A stretch of 34,784 nt of DNA from Candidatus Sumerlaeota bacterium (GCA_007132905.1 SLNR01000167.1:1-34784); one strand, 5' to 3'. Shown: positions 24,604 to 33,956, numbered from the stretch's first letter. Notes: generated by a model not told the origin, from the letters alone. Made by a program: numbers and translations.

Positions 24604-24677
24604 TCGATGAAGCTTCTCTATGATGAATCGCATAATGAACACTCATCATGAAAAAAATTGCACGAAAGGACATGTTT

Positions 24678-25394
24678 ATGAAACTATTTTGGCAATGGTC
24701 TGTGTTTTTCTTTGGCCTTTTCCCTTTTAAGATTAGAAAAAAACTGGTGCGATTGTTATCGACGCGGATGCTGAATGCCTACGCAGATATTTCGGTGGCT
24801 GGGCAGGAAAACCTCAAGGCAGTAGAAGATCAAAGAGTTATTTTTGTAGCAAATCATTTAAGTAATGCTGATGCAATTGTCATCAGACACGTTCTTCAGG
24901 GCCGTGAACCGGTTTTTCTGGCGGGGGTGAAACTTCAAGAAGAAAAAAACAGCAAATTGATGTTAGAAACATTTGATACGATAATCATCAATCCTGAGCA
25001 AGCCGATCGAAAAGCTTTGACAGAAGCAGTCCGGGTTCTCAAAAATGAACGCTCTGTGTTGGTTTTTCCAGAAGGAACTAGAAGTCGGGACGGCAGTATG
25101 ATACACGGCAAAAAAGGCGTTTTGTTGTTGGCAAGATTTTCCAAGGCTCTTATTGTCCCTATCGGGCTCGAAGGTACGGAGAAATTGGTGCCCATTAGCG
25201 AAACATCCATCGATCGAGAATTTTTTCAAAAGGCAAAAGTTAAAGTCAAATTTGGCAAACCGTTCACGCTTCCGAAAATAAAAAGTAAAGACAAAAAAAA
25301 CTTAGAAGAAGAAACGCTTCGCTTTATCATGTGTAAGATTGCCTGTCTTTTATCTCCTGAATACAAAGGTGTTTATAGTGAATGTCATGATTGA
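24678..25394 (+). CDS. plsC: 1-acyl-glycerol-3-phosphate acyltransferase-like (PlsC family)
   Basis: The 238-residue membrane-associated enzyme acylates lysophosphatidic acid to phosphatidic acid, the second step of phospholipid synthesis. The catalytic motif appears as NHLSNAD (NHx4D) about residues 65-71, and the acyl-acceptor motif as VFPEGTRSRDGSM about residues 130-143, with VPIGLEGTE after it. A hydrophobic N-terminal segment anchors it. ATG 24678 has AAAGGA 8 bases upstream; ATG 24648 in the same frame has no ribosome site. The ylbF-type gene follows 24 bases later. Confidence 0.88.
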   Translation: MKLFWQWSVFFFGLFPFKIRKKLVRLLSTRMLNAYADISVAGQENLKAVEDQRVIFVANHLSNADAIVIRHVLQGREPVFLAGVKLQEEKNSKLMLETFDTIIINPEQADRKALTEAVRVLKNERSVLVFPEGTRSRDGSMIHGKKGVLLLARFSKALIVPIGLEGTEKLVPISETSIDREFFQKAKVKVKFGKPFTLPKIKSKDKKNLEEETLRFIMCKIACLLSPEYKGVYSECHD

Positions 25395-25418
25395 GAAAAA
25401 TAGATGGAGGGGAGTATT

Positions 25419-25757
25419 ATGAGTATCCATGATCATGCGCATAAACTTGCCAGAGAGTTGGCAAACAGCAGTGAATACAAAGAACTACTAAAAGCCAGAG
25501 AGAAAATTAAAGATGACCCTAAAACTTTGGAGATGGTTAAAGATTTTCGGTCGAAGCAATTTGAATTGCAGGCTTCGCAATTAACCGGCCAGGAAGATAT
25601 GAAAGAAAAAGAAGAGGCATTAGAAAAATTATACGGGGTAATATCCTCTAACTCTGCAGCCCGCGAAGTACTTGAAGCCGAATACAAATTCAACAAATTA
25701 TACACAGATATTCAAAATATTTTAAACGAAAGTATAAAAGATAGTATGGAATGGTAG
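25419..25757 (+). CDS. ylbF: YlbF/YmcA family protein
   Basis: The 112-residue, highly helical and charged protein matches the YlbF/YmcA (DUF964) family. The signatures are LARELANSSEYKELLKAREKI, an internal FRSKQFELQA, and a C-terminal YKFNKLYTDIQNILNESI. In Bacillus these proteins form the Y-complex that supports RNase Y mRNA processing, sporulation and competence. Whether the same role applies here is unknown. ATG 25419 follows the strong SD TGGAGGGGAG. No signal or membrane segment is present. Confidence 0.85.
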   Translation: MSIHDHAHKLARELANSSEYKELLKAREKIKDDPKTLEMVKDFRSKQFELQASQLTGQEDMKEKEEALEKLYGVISSNSAAREVLEAEYKFNKLYTDIQNILNESIKDSMEW

Positions 25758-26339
25758 CCAGCTTTGGAAGGCTGAACACAGCCAGTGCAAAGTGTGTACT
25801 GGCAAAAAAGAGAAAGCCCCCGTGTATGGTAAGATTTAAGCAAAACTAAAAACCAACCACAGGGAAACTATTCTTATGACTTGATATACTAAGTGATGGG
25901 AAAATCACGCAGTGGCCTTTGAAAAATCTAGAGCAGTTAGTAAAACAATAAGACGACGTCCGTGATTTGATCAAGAAGATGAATGGAAAGATTAAAAGTC
26001 GCGCCCGCAGGAATGTTCAGAAAAGGGGCTGGATCAGTTGACTGCGTTACACGTTTTTGCTTTTACTGTTGGATATTTGCATGAGTGTGTGGGAAAGCAG
26101 AAGCACAATAACAAACACTGCGCGAATCAGAAAAGCGATCGGCGGTTTAAAAGAGCTCAAAAGCAAGACCGGGTGAATCTGACTGTCCTTAACACAGGAA
26201 AGAAATCTAGAACCCAGACTTTGTTAAAAGAAGATTATAAATATCAAATACTTTAGTTATACAAGAGATGTAAATATTTTTTTCTTGCGGAAATTGACAT
26301 TGCCTTTTTCATAACTTCACTCAAAGGTCTTGTAAATCA
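25758..26339. other. Gap between ylbF and bshC: no intact gene, possible decayed insertion sequence
   Basis: About 580 bases without a convincing gene. Near its start GCCAGT and ACTGGC form a small hairpin (about 25781-25804). A 72-codon + strand frame at 26038-26256 is rich in Lys, Gln and Asn and has no family signature or ribosome site. Frames change every few tens of codons, as in a degraded transposase region, but I cannot name an element. Confidence 0.35.
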
Positions 26340-26348
26340 TGGTAAAAT
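26340..26348 (+). promoter_or_regulatory. Extended -10 promoter candidate for the bsh operon
   Basis: TGG followed by TAAAAT (26343-26348) matches an extended -10 element (TGnTATAAT). The -35 region 17 bases upstream is weak. It lies 34 bases before the bshC start and after the gap, so it is the likely start region of the operon. Confidence 0.4.
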
Positions 26349-26382
26349 TAAGTAAATCAAGCACAGCGCAGGGGTGGATATA

Positions 26383-28029
26383 ATGAAAACAGAAAGAGTT
26401 AAAGAATTTCCAATGAAAGACCAACTGTTTAACGATTATATAGAAGCATTTGATAAAGTATCAGATTTTTTCACTTTCGATCCAAAAGAAGAAGAGAGTT
26501 TTCAAAGACGAATGGAAACCATGGTTCCCAAACCTTTTGAACAACGAAAAGAGTTAGTTGCAAGTTTGACTGCATACAATCGAAGTTTAGGATGCAGTCA
26601 TAAAGTATTAAGGAATATTAAAAAACTAAAGGAAAAGGATACATTTGCAGTTGTGACCGGGCAGCAAGCTGGTATTTTTGCCGGCCCCCTTTACAGTATC
26701 TATAAAGCAGCTGCTGTTATCAGTCTCTCAAAACATATTGAAAACGAGACAGGGAAAACTGTGGTGCCCATTTTTTGGGTGGCTAGCGAAGATCATGATT
26801 TTCAAGAAGTTAGCTCGGTTTTTGTTCCCGGAAAATCAACCAAAACGGAAAAAATTTCAGTTTTGAAACCTTATGCCAATAACATTTCAGTTGGCAATTT
26901 GCCGTTGCCCAAAGACATCGATGATGCTATAGAAAATTATGAAAAACTGACTCTAGAAGATAAGTACAAAGAGAAATGGATGGAGATCATTAAAAGCGCC
27001 GCTTACGGTTCAGGTTCTCTAGCCGACTGGTTTGCTCGCCTAATGTCGGCTCTTTTTAGTAAATATGGCCTGATCTTTTTTGATTCCATGGACCAGCACG
27101 GCAGAGATTTTTCAAAATCAATTTTTCTGGCCGCACTTCAAAACCACGATGAGATAAATCATGTGTTAACTGATAATAAACATGAGCTAACAGCTAAGAA
27201 GTATACCCCCCAGCTAGAATGGGATAGTCAAACGCTTCCATTCTTTTTAAACACACCTGAAGGACGTTTTTCTTTAGTAAAGGAAGATGATCATACTTAT
27301 ACAGCCAATGACCCTTCGAAAACCTGCTTCAGTAAAGAAGATATTGAATCAGAAATTGATAAAAAGCCCGGGCGTTTCAGTCCGAATGTGCTGTTAAGAC
27401 CCATGGTCCAAGATCACATTTTACCCACCGTTGCCTATGCAGCCGGTCCGGGTGAGATTGCCTACTACGCTCAGCTAAAAAACATCTATCCAGTTTTCCA
27501 GCAAGAAATGCCAGTGATATTCCCGAGGCTGAGCGCAACCATTATCGATGAGGACATGACCGAAGCTCTCAATATTTTTGACTTGTCGATCGAAGAGCTT
27601 TTTTACGATCACGATGACCATCTTAAGAATTACTTGCATAGTAAGGAACCTTTCTCCATTGAAAAGCGGTTTGACGAAATCAAGCAGATATTCGAAAATT
27701 ACTACAATCATCTAGGGAATGACCTAGTTGAAATTGATGAAGATTTAAAAACACTTTCCGAAGAGAATTTTGGAAGGATTAGACATCAAATTGAGTATCT
27801 TGAGAACAAAACAAAACAAAAGCACAGACGCAATGAAAAGAAAGCAGTTCAACTATATGAGAACCTAAAAGAAAATCTATTGCCTAAAGGAAATCCTCAA
27901 GAAAGAATGTTTACCGTTTTCCCTTATCTGTTCCGACTTGATCAAGCTTTTTTAGATGCCGTTACGGATATTCAGCCCGATCAGTATTTTCAGCATATAG
28001 CCTTATTGGTAGGAGATGATAAAAATTAG
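26383..28029 (+). CDS. bshC: Bacillithiol biosynthesis cysteine-adding enzyme
   Basis: The 548-residue protein is the putative ligase that adds cysteine to GlcN-malate in the final step of bacillithiol synthesis. Family signatures are VVTGQQAGIFAGPLYSIYK followed by PIFWVASEDHDFQEV, and later PNVLLRPMVQDHILPTVAYAAGPGE. A coiled-coil-rich segment occupies about residues 430-490 near the end. The length agrees with the usual ~540 residues. ATG 26383 follows the SD AGGGGTGG; GTG 26374 overlaps that SD. The bshB1 gene overlaps its end by 14 bases. Confidence 0.95.
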   Translation: MKTERVKEFPMKDQLFNDYIEAFDKVSDFFTFDPKEEESFQRRMETMVPKPFEQRKELVASLTAYNRSLGCSHKVLRNIKKLKEKDTFAVVTGQQAGIFAGPLYSIYKAAAVISLSKHIENETGKTVVPIFWVASEDHDFQEVSSVFVPGKSTKTEKISVLKPYANNISVGNLPLPKDIDDAIENYEKLTLEDKYKEKWMEIIKSAAYGSGSLADWFARLMSALFSKYGLIFFDSMDQHGRDFSKSIFLAALQNHDEINHVLTDNKHELTAKKYTPQLEWDSQTLPFFLNTPEGRFSLVKEDDHTYTANDPSKTCFSKEDIESEIDKKPGRFSPNVLLRPMVQDHILPTVAYAAGPGEIAYYAQLKNIYPVFQQEMPVIFPRLSATIIDEDMTEALNIFDLSIEELFYDHDDHLKNYLHSKEPFSIEKRFDEIKQIFENYYNHLGNDLVEIDEDLKTLSEENFGRIRHQIEYLENKTKQKHRRNEKKAVQLYENLKENLLPKGNPQERMFTVFPYLFRLDQAFLDAVTDIQPDQYFQHIALLVGDDKN

Positions 28030-28705
28030 CAAACACCTTGATCTTATGGCATTTGGCGCACACCCGGATGACGTGGAAATCGGTGCCGGCGGTTTTGTGG
28101 CCAAGCAGAGTGCACTGGGGCATTCAGTGGCCATTGTTGATTTGACGAAAGGCGAAATGTCGTCAAGGGGAACTGTCGAAGAACGAAAGCAGGAATCAAA
28201 AAAGGCGAGTGAAGTGTTAAGTCTTTCCTTCCGGGAAAATCTTGCCTTTCCGGACAGGCATTTATCCGTCATAGACGAATACCTTAAGCCCATTGTTAAA
28301 CTCATACGGATTCACCGGCCCTCGATTTTGATAGCACCGTATTGGATCGATCGACATCCAGACCATGTCAAATGCAGTGAACTTATCACAGAGGCCCATT
28401 TTAGCAGCGGATTATTAAAGTTTTTACCCGAAATACCTCCTTACCGGCCGCCTTTTCTTTTCTATTATTACATAAATAAAGCTGAAGGAGCGGCTTTTGT
28501 CTGCGATGTGTCGGATTATTATGAAAAGAAAAAGGCTTCTGTTTTGGCCCATGACTCACAATTTGCAGGAAGATTTCCATATAGCTTGGAAAGCAGAGAT
28601 AGGTATTTCGGCGCGCAAATTCGAACACTATATGGAGAAGGATTTGCTTCAAAAAATGTCCTGCCGATTTCTGATCCTGTTTCGTTGTGGAGGAAAAAAC
28701 GATGA
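28016..28705 (+). CDS. bshB1: Bacillithiol biosynthesis deacetylase BshB1
   Basis: The 229-residue LmbE-type zinc deacetylase removes acetate from N-acetylglucosaminyl-malate. The zinc motif FGAHPDDVEIGAGG is near residues 13-26, and WIDRHPDHVKCSELI supplies the other metal and catalytic His residues. It overlaps bshC by 14 bases. The AGGAG ribosome site directly abuts ATG 28016, so coupling with bshC translation is likely; ATG 28046 would cut into the first strand. The end overlaps the next start in an ATGA. Confidence 0.95.
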   Translation: MIKISKHLDLMAFGAHPDDVEIGAGGFVAKQSALGHSVAIVDLTKGEMSSRGTVEERKQESKKASEVLSLSFRENLAFPDRHLSVIDEYLKPIVKLIRIHRPSILIAPYWIDRHPDHVKCSELITEAHFSSGLLKFLPEIPPYRPPFLFYYYINKAEGAAFVCDVSDYYEKKKASVLAHDSQFAGRFPYSLESRDRYFGAQIRTLYGEGFASKNVLPISDPVSLWRKKR

Positions 28706-29826
28706 AAATTGCCATAGTATGCTACCCTTCTTACGGAGGGAGTGGAGTAATAGCCACGGAGTTAGGAAAAAAGATGGCCTTAAGAGGTCATGAGGTGCAT
28801 TTTATTAGTTATGAACGACCCTTCAAATTGGATCTATTCCACGAAAACCTCTATTTTCATGAAGTGGAAATATTTGATTATCCGTTGTTTAAATTTCCTC
28901 CCTACTCTATTGCTCTTGCAAGCAAAATTGTCGAGGTAGCCCGGTGCGCCGGCCTTGATATTGTCCACGTTCATTATGCTATGCCGCATGCCATTAGTGC
29001 TTATTTAGCCAAACAAATGTTGAGCAGCTCGGATCTGCCGTTTATTACCACTCTGCACGGAACGGACATTACTTTGGTCGGCTCTGACAAACAGTTCTAC
29101 GATGCAACAAAATTCAGCATCGAAGAAAGTGACGGCGTGACGGCTGTGTCAAATAGTCTAAAACAAGAAACTCAAAGCATTTTCGAGACCAAAAAAGACA
29201 TTCATACGATCCATAATTTTATTGACACCAAGCAGTTTTACCGAGCAGAAAATCCGGTCTTGAGACAGAGATACGCGCAACCGGATGAAAGTATATTAAT
29301 ACACATTTCAAACTTCAGGGCTGTAAAGAGAATTGAAGACATATGTGAGATATTTGCCATAGTAAATCAAAAGAAGCCGAGTAAACTTTTGCTGGTGGGA
29401 GACGGACCCGAGATCATAAAAGCACAAGAGTTCGCCAGTAAAAACAGTTTAAGAGATCGCATCGTTTTTTTGGGAAAACAGGAAAGAGTCACTGAATTGC
29501 TATCCATTTCAGACCTATTCTTACTTCCTTCAAGCAAAGAGAGTTTTGGATTAGTGGCTTTAGAAGCTATGGCTTGTGAAGTGCCCGTAATCGCTGCCAA
29601 AACCGGTGGAATACCTGAAGTCGTAAATGATGGCTCTTCTGGTTTTCTCTCCCCTGTAGGGGATGTGGAAAATATGGCGACAAATGCTTTAATGTTGCTT
29701 GAAAATGATTCTTTGCACCGGCGGTTTAGAGAAGCTGCCAGGGAAAGAGCCATCACGACCTTTAGCTCTGAGAAGATACTCCCTGTGTATGAGTCGTTCT
29801 ATCGAGAAATAATTGAGCAATGCTAG
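28702..29826 (+). CDS. bshA: Bacillithiol biosynthesis glycosyltransferase BshA
   Basis: The 374-residue GT4-family enzyme joins UDP-GlcNAc to L-malate, the first step of bacillithiol synthesis. It shows YGGSGVIATELGKKMALRGH at the start, the HVHYAMPHAISAYLAKQ region, LLVGDGPE, and the nucleotide-sugar motif SFGLVALEAMACEVPVIA with GGIPEVV. ATG 28702 follows TGGAGG by 8 bases; GTG 28687 overlaps that site. With bshC and bshB1 it makes a complete, compact bacillithiol operon in reverse pathway order. Confidence 0.96.
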   Translation: MKIAIVCYPSYGGSGVIATELGKKMALRGHEVHFISYERPFKLDLFHENLYFHEVEIFDYPLFKFPPYSIALASKIVEVARCAGLDIVHVHYAMPHAISAYLAKQMLSSSDLPFITTLHGTDITLVGSDKQFYDATKFSIEESDGVTAVSNSLKQETQSIFETKKDIHTIHNFIDTKQFYRAENPVLRQRYAQPDESILIHISNFRAVKRIEDICEIFAIVNQKKPSKLLLVGDGPEIIKAQEFASKNSLRDRIVFLGKQERVTELLSISDLFLLPSSKESFGLVALEAMACEVPVIAAKTGGIPEVVNDGSSGFLSPVGDVENMATNALMLLENDSLHRRFREAARERAITTFSSEKILPVYESFYREIIEQC

Positions 29827-30664
29827 AGAGCTTTACTTTGATTTTCTAAAAAAGCTCTGAAAGCAATCAAAAGAAACTGGTGGTGATCCTTACAAAGCTT
29901 TTTTCTAGCATGATGCAAAATGCATTTTTTTATGCAAAATTGACTGTCTCTGATAGAAAAAAGCTAGCAAGACAGATCATCCAAAAGTTTTGGGTAGCTG
30001 GCTTCCGCGTGAAAACTTTACTATAAAAGCTTAAAAGGTTGAAATTCTTCAAAGAATACAAGTTTGTAAAAACATCAAATTTTTTTACCGTCAATTAAAC
30101 ATGTCATATCAATGTATACGCTGGATTAAATCAGATTCATTGAATAGTAGTGATGAGGATAGGTACTCTGCATGCTGAAGCTTGAACAATAGCGGGAGGT
30201 TTGTAACCGGCAAGCCGTTAGCTCTTAAAAGCCTGGATGCCCCATCTGCAGATAAGGTTTGTAATCAAATATTTTAACAGGAACAGGGACTGAGCAAATA
30301 AGTTGAGGTGGTTGACTCTATTTTCGATAAGATGCAAAAGATATCCAAAGAGACTTATAACTACGATCGCACCCGCTGAAAAAGTGATTTTTTTCTTACT
30401 AATCAAGCTTAACCGTTTCATTCAATAGAGTTGAAAAGATCTTTGTTTTTGCCACCTGGCCATCATTTTTTGGGGAGTGCCTGAACATTCCTTTAAGCAG
30501 GGTGTGATTACTCTATTTGCATAGAGAAAAATCAGCAGTTGATGGCGAGCTTTTTTCACTGTCTTTAAAAAGTCAAGGATATGGTTTTTTACTGAGAAAA
30601 AGAGGAGATCAACTTTGAAAGAAGAAATTGTTTTTGTTTGCTTCATCTATGGGGAGATAGTGAA
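29827..30664. other. Gap between bshA and the MFS gene: inverted repeats, no intact gene
   Basis: About 840 bases with no convincing gene on either strand. Just after bshA an 8-bp inverted repeat (AGAGCTTT/AAAGCTCT, 29827-29858) is followed by a 12-bp one at 29896-29965. Two short - strand frames (30218-30421 and 30422-30646) lie end to end; the second ends with a basic segment (TPQKMMARWQKQ), faintly like a transposase tail. Both lack ribosome sites. The most likely reading is decayed mobile-element DNA. Confidence 0.35.
29896..29965. repeat. Perfect 12-bp inverted repeat with nested hairpin
   Basis: AGCTTTTTTCTA (29896-29907) and TAGAAAAAAGCT (29954-29965) are exact reverse complements. 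Between them TGCAT and ATGCA can form a smaller stem over a T run. In RNA this could fold as a long two-part hairpin after the bsh operon, acting as a 3' end or processing signal. Confidence 0.5.
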
Positions 30665-31948
30665 ATGAAAGTCGATAATGATTCAATGAAAAAAATGCTT
30701 GTGTATCGAAGATGGATTTTTTGTCTGTTCTTGATCAGTTTTTCGCTGATTTTTTTTCATAGAATGTCGAGTGCTGTTGTTGCCTCTGAACTTACCGGAG
30801 CTTTTGATGTGGATGCTGCTTCGCTGGGAGTACTGTCTGCCGCCTATTTTTATCCGTATGCCCTTATACAGATTCCCGTAGGTCTTCTAGTGGACAGATA
30901 TGGTCCTCGGACTATAGTGGCGGGTTTTCTTGGTTTGACAGGTCTGGCATCCATTATGTTTGGAGCAGCGCCTACATTCCAATCAGCTTTGTTTTCTCGC
31001 ATTCTCATTGGATTTGGCGCAGGCTGTGTTTATATTCCTGCCTTGAAGATGTTGTCGAGTTGGTTTAGGCCCAAAGAATTTGCGGCTCTAAATGGAATAA
31101 TGATGGCAGCGGGAAATCTGGGAGCCATGGCAGCGGCTGTCCCTCTAGCTTGGTTAATCTATATGGTTGGTTGGCGCGGTTCCTTTTTTATTATGGGCCT
31201 TTTCACTTTAACACTAGCAGTTCTTGATTATTTGGTGATTCGGAATAAACCTTCCGACGTAGGCTTTAGCCCGCCAGATGGAGAAACAACCGATGAGCCG
31301 CAGTCGACTTTAGCGGTAGGGGCTGCCTTAAAGAGCACGTTGGGAAGTTTTCACTTTTGGCCATTGGCATTATGGAGTTTTGCCATCGTGGGTACATTGT
31401 TTGCGTTTCAAGGCTTGTGGGCCGTCCCTTTCCTTCAGGAAGTGTATGGCTATACCAATGTCGAGGCCGGTAAAATGATTACGATGGTACCGATAGGCAT
31501 TATTCTATGCGCTCCGGCTGCCGGTTTTTTGTCTGATCAGGTATTTCACTCAAGGAAAGTGCCGGCGTTAATTGGAAGTCTGACTTTTACCATGGTTTGG
31601 TTTGTTCTGGCTTTTTTCACGGAAAGGATAGCGGTTTTGCATTTTTACTTTTTGTTTTTGGCAATGGGCCTTTCCTTTGGTTTTTTCGGGGTCACCTTTG
31701 CGCAGATAAAGGAACTCTTCCCCATCCATATAGCCGGTACGGTGACAAGCGCCTATAATGTCTTTGGGTTTATGGGAGCGGCCTTCTTTCAAATTATGAT
31801 GGGTAGGATTATTGCTAGCTTTCCCGTCGCTCTAGCCAATGATGTTGCTGCCCAGGCTTACGGATCAGCTTTTCGCTTTTGTTTCATAGCGATGCTCTCA
31901 GCTAACATCCTGCTTATGATTTCCAAAGAAACTTTAAAGAATAATTGA
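30665..31948 (+). CDS. Major facilitator superfamily transporter
   Basis: The 427-residue protein has about twelve hydrophobic helices. The MFS loop 2-3 motif appears as GLLVDRYGPRTIVAGF near residue 75, and SRILIGFGAGCVYIPALKM in helix 4. A central loop (NKPSDVGFSPPDGETTDEP) separates the two halves. It probably moves an organic anion or sugar acid; the substrate is not deducible. ATG 30665 has GGGGAG 8 bases upstream, better than an earlier in-frame start at 30638. The HAD phosphatase gene begins 10 bases after the stop. Confidence 0.88.
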   Translation: MKVDNDSMKKMLVYRRWIFCLFLISFSLIFFHRMSSAVVASELTGAFDVDAASLGVLSAAYFYPYALIQIPVGLLVDRYGPRTIVAGFLGLTGLASIMFGAAPTFQSALFSRILIGFGAGCVYIPALKMLSSWFRPKEFAALNGIMMAAGNLGAMAAAVPLAWLIYMVGWRGSFFIMGLFTLTLAVLDYLVIRNKPSDVGFSPPDGETTDEPQSTLAVGAALKSTLGSFHFWPLALWSFAIVGTLFAFQGLWAVPFLQEVYGYTNVEAGKMITMVPIGIILCAPAAGFLSDQVFHSRKVPALIGSLTFTMVWFVLAFFTERIAVLHFYFLFLAMGLSFGFFGVTFAQIKELFPIHIAGTVTSAYNVFGFMGAAFFQIMMGRIIASFPVALANDVAAQAYGSAFRFCFIAMLSANILLMISKETLKNN

Positions 31949-31958
31949 GGTGTATAAA

Positions 31959-32780
31959 ATGGATTTTAAACTGGCCGCTTTTGACTTAGACGGGACTTTG
32001 CTAAACGAGCGATCTGAAATTACTGTAGACACCCAAGAAGCCATTCGCAAGCTTTCAGCAAAGGGAGTACATATTACCATTGCTACGGGCAGAGTTTTCC
32101 AATCAGCTTCGTATTTTGCGCAGCTTCTGAATGTTAATATACCCATTATCAGCTGCGACGGTGCCTTAGTAAAAGAATCCAAAACCGGAAAAGAACATTA
32201 TCATCGGAAAATTCCCATTCGACTTGCCAAAGATATTGCAAAATTTGGAGAAGAATATGAGGTATATTTGCGTTATTATATCGGAGATATCATGTATGTC
32301 GACCGTAATTGGGAACATGCAAGCCGCATATCCAAGCGTTTAAGAATACAAGCTGTGCAGATCCCTTCTTTACTTTCTTTATTAGAAGAACTCAACGAAG
32401 AGCCCACCCTTATTTCCATTACCGAACCGGATGATCGTTTCCATCGATATTATGATGATCTTTACCGGGCTTTTTATAACAAGCTGACCTTAAATCGTTT
32501 CACGGCCGCCAACGGGATTTGCGGCTTGGGAATTATCCACCCTGAGTCTTCCAAGGGAAAAGCTTTATCAGTTTTAGCCGAACATCTTGGTGTTCAAAAG
32601 GAAGAAATTGTTGCTTTTGGAGATGATTTAAATGACATTGGTCTATTCGAAGAGGCAGGATTTAAGGTTGCTATGGGAAATGCCGAGCAAAAAGTAAAAG
32701 ATTTGGCCGATTGTGTTTGTGGTTCGAATCTAGAAAATGGAGTTGCCAAAGCGATTTATGCCATAATAGAGAGTATCTGA
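31959..32780 (+). CDS. Cof-type HAD-IIB family phosphatase
   Basis: The 273-residue soluble phosphatase has the HAD nucleophile motif FDLDGTLLN (D9, D11), motif II IATGR, the type IIB cap, and the motif FGDDLNDIGLFEEAG near residue 220. Family members hydrolyse sugar phosphates, flavin or pyridoxal phosphates. A Lys in the SSKGKAL segment (motif III) completes the site. ATG 31959 follows the SD TTGAGGTG. It probably shares a transcript with the transporter upstream and ddl, which starts 27 bases after its stop. Confidence 0.92.
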   Translation: MDFKLAAFDLDGTLLNERSEITVDTQEAIRKLSAKGVHITIATGRVFQSASYFAQLLNVNIPIISCDGALVKESKTGKEHYHRKIPIRLAKDIAKFGEEYEVYLRYYIGDIMYVDRNWEHASRISKRLRIQAVQIPSLLSLLEELNEEPTLISITEPDDRFHRYYDDLYRAFYNKLTLNRFTAANGICGLGIIHPESSKGKALSVLAEHLGVQKEEIVAFGDDLNDIGLFEEAGFKVAMGNAEQKVKDLADCVCGSNLENGVAKAIYAIIESI

Positions 32781-32807
32781 ATAAAGTCTAATGGGGGGAA
32801 GATTGAT

Positions 32808-33911
32808 TTGAACAAGAAACGCATTGGCATTGTATTTGGTGGTCGCTCCGGAGAGCACGAGGTGTCTTTGATGTCGGCGGCATCCATAAGCGAAGCGATC
32901 GATAAAGAAAAATATGATGTTGTCCCAATTTACATCACAAAACAAGGTAAATGGCTGCCGCCGTCTTCTGCTGAAGCTGTTCTTGCTTCCGGCAAATTAA
33001 TTGACGAAGAAGAAAGGGTAGCCATAGTCGGCGACCCCACCTACGAATATCTAGTCCGCCTTACCAAAGAACATGAAGGCGCAGGTCTTCCCGATGGAAA
33101 GGTCGATGTTATTTTTCCTGTGCTTCACGGCACCTACGGTGAAGACGGAACCATTCAAGGACTGCTGGAATTGGCCAATATTCCCTATGTAGGCGCTGGC
33201 GTAATGGCCTCGGCGGTTGGCATGGACAAAGAAATGATGAAAGATATTTTTCGGGCCAAAGGGCTCCCTGTGGTCGATTATGTAGTCATAAGAAGAAGTC
33301 AATGGGAACATGATCCTGACAAGGTGTTTGAACAGGTTGAACAATCTTTGACTTACCCTGTGTTTGTGAAACCTTCTAATCTTGGTTCAAGCGTGGGGAT
33401 CAGTAAAGTAAAATCTGATAAGCAATTAAGGGAGGCCCTTGATACTGCCTGTCTGTACGACAGAAAGGTGCTCATTGAGGCTGGAGTTGAGTGTCGGGAA
33501 ATTGAATGCAGCGTACTGGGAAATGAACGGCCCATCGCCTCAGAGGTGGGTGAAATTATTCCGGCCAACGAATTTTACGATTATGAAGCAAAGTATTTTG
33601 ATAATAGTACTAAATTGGATATACCGGCTAAAATCAATTCAGAAGTGAAAGACAGGGTGAAATTTCTTTCCATTGAAGCGTTTGCAGCATTGGACTGCAG
33701 CGGCATGGCTAGAGTGGATTTTTTCCTTTGCAAGAAAACGGGCAAACTTTTTTTAAATGAGCTCAATACTATTCCAGGCTTTACCAAAATGAGCATGTAC
33801 CCTCGTCTATGGAAAGCCTCCGGTCTCAACTACAAAGATCTCATTGACAAGCTGCTGGACTTGGCTGTAAAAAAACATCAGGATAAAAATCGCTCAAAAA
33901 CAGACTTTTAG
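32808..33911 (+). CDS. ddl: D-alanine--D-alanine ligase
   Basis: The 367-residue ATP-grasp enzyme joins two D-alanines for peptidoglycan synthesis. Signatures are IVFGGRSGEHEVSLMSA at the start, PVLHGTYGEDGTIQGLLELANIPYVG, VKPSNLGSSVGISKV (ATP-grasp loop) and FLNELNTIPGFTKMSMYPRLW (metal and dipeptide site). The gene starts with TTG at 32808, about 7 bases after GGGGGGAAG. No neighbouring van genes are present, so it is a housekeeping ligase rather than a resistance ligase. Confidence 0.96.
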   Translation: MNKKRIGIVFGGRSGEHEVSLMSAASISEAIDKEKYDVVPIYITKQGKWLPPSSAEAVLASGKLIDEEERVAIVGDPTYEYLVRLTKEHEGAGLPDGKVDVIFPVLHGTYGEDGTIQGLLELANIPYVGAGVMASAVGMDKEMMKDIFRAKGLPVVDYVVIRRSQWEHDPDKVFEQVEQSLTYPVFVKPSNLGSSVGISKVKSDKQLREALDTACLYDRKVLIEAGVECREIECSVLGNERPIASEVGEIIPANEFYDYEAKYFDNSTKLDIPAKINSEVKDRVKFLSIEAFAALDCSGMARVDFFLCKKTGKLFLNELNTIPGFTKMSMYPRLWKASGLNYKDLIDKLLDLAVKKHQDKNRSKTDF

Positions 33912-33943
33912 TGAAAGATTTAGTTCCATAGAGGATATCCAAT

Positions 33944-33956
33944 GACTGTCACAGTC
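33944..33956. promoter_or_regulatory. 13-base palindrome between ddl and the DUF1893 gene
   Basis: GACTGT and ACAGTC flank a single C. The site lies 40 bases before the next start codon and may be an operator or a chance repeat; no promoter boxes were clear around it. Confidence 0.25.

Noticed and set aside
26038-26256. 72-codon frame in the ylbF-bshC gap
   Set aside because: Low-complexity Lys/Gln/Asn composition, no usable SD and no recognisable motif.
30218-30646. Two adjacent - strand frames (67 and 74 codons) before the MFS gene
   Set aside because: No SD, no clear similarity; only a faint transposase-like tail, so kept as a gap description rather than genes.
32808-33911. Vancomycin-resistance-type ligase
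   Set aside because: No vanH, vanX or serine racemase gene lies nearby, so a housekeeping ddl is the simpler reading.
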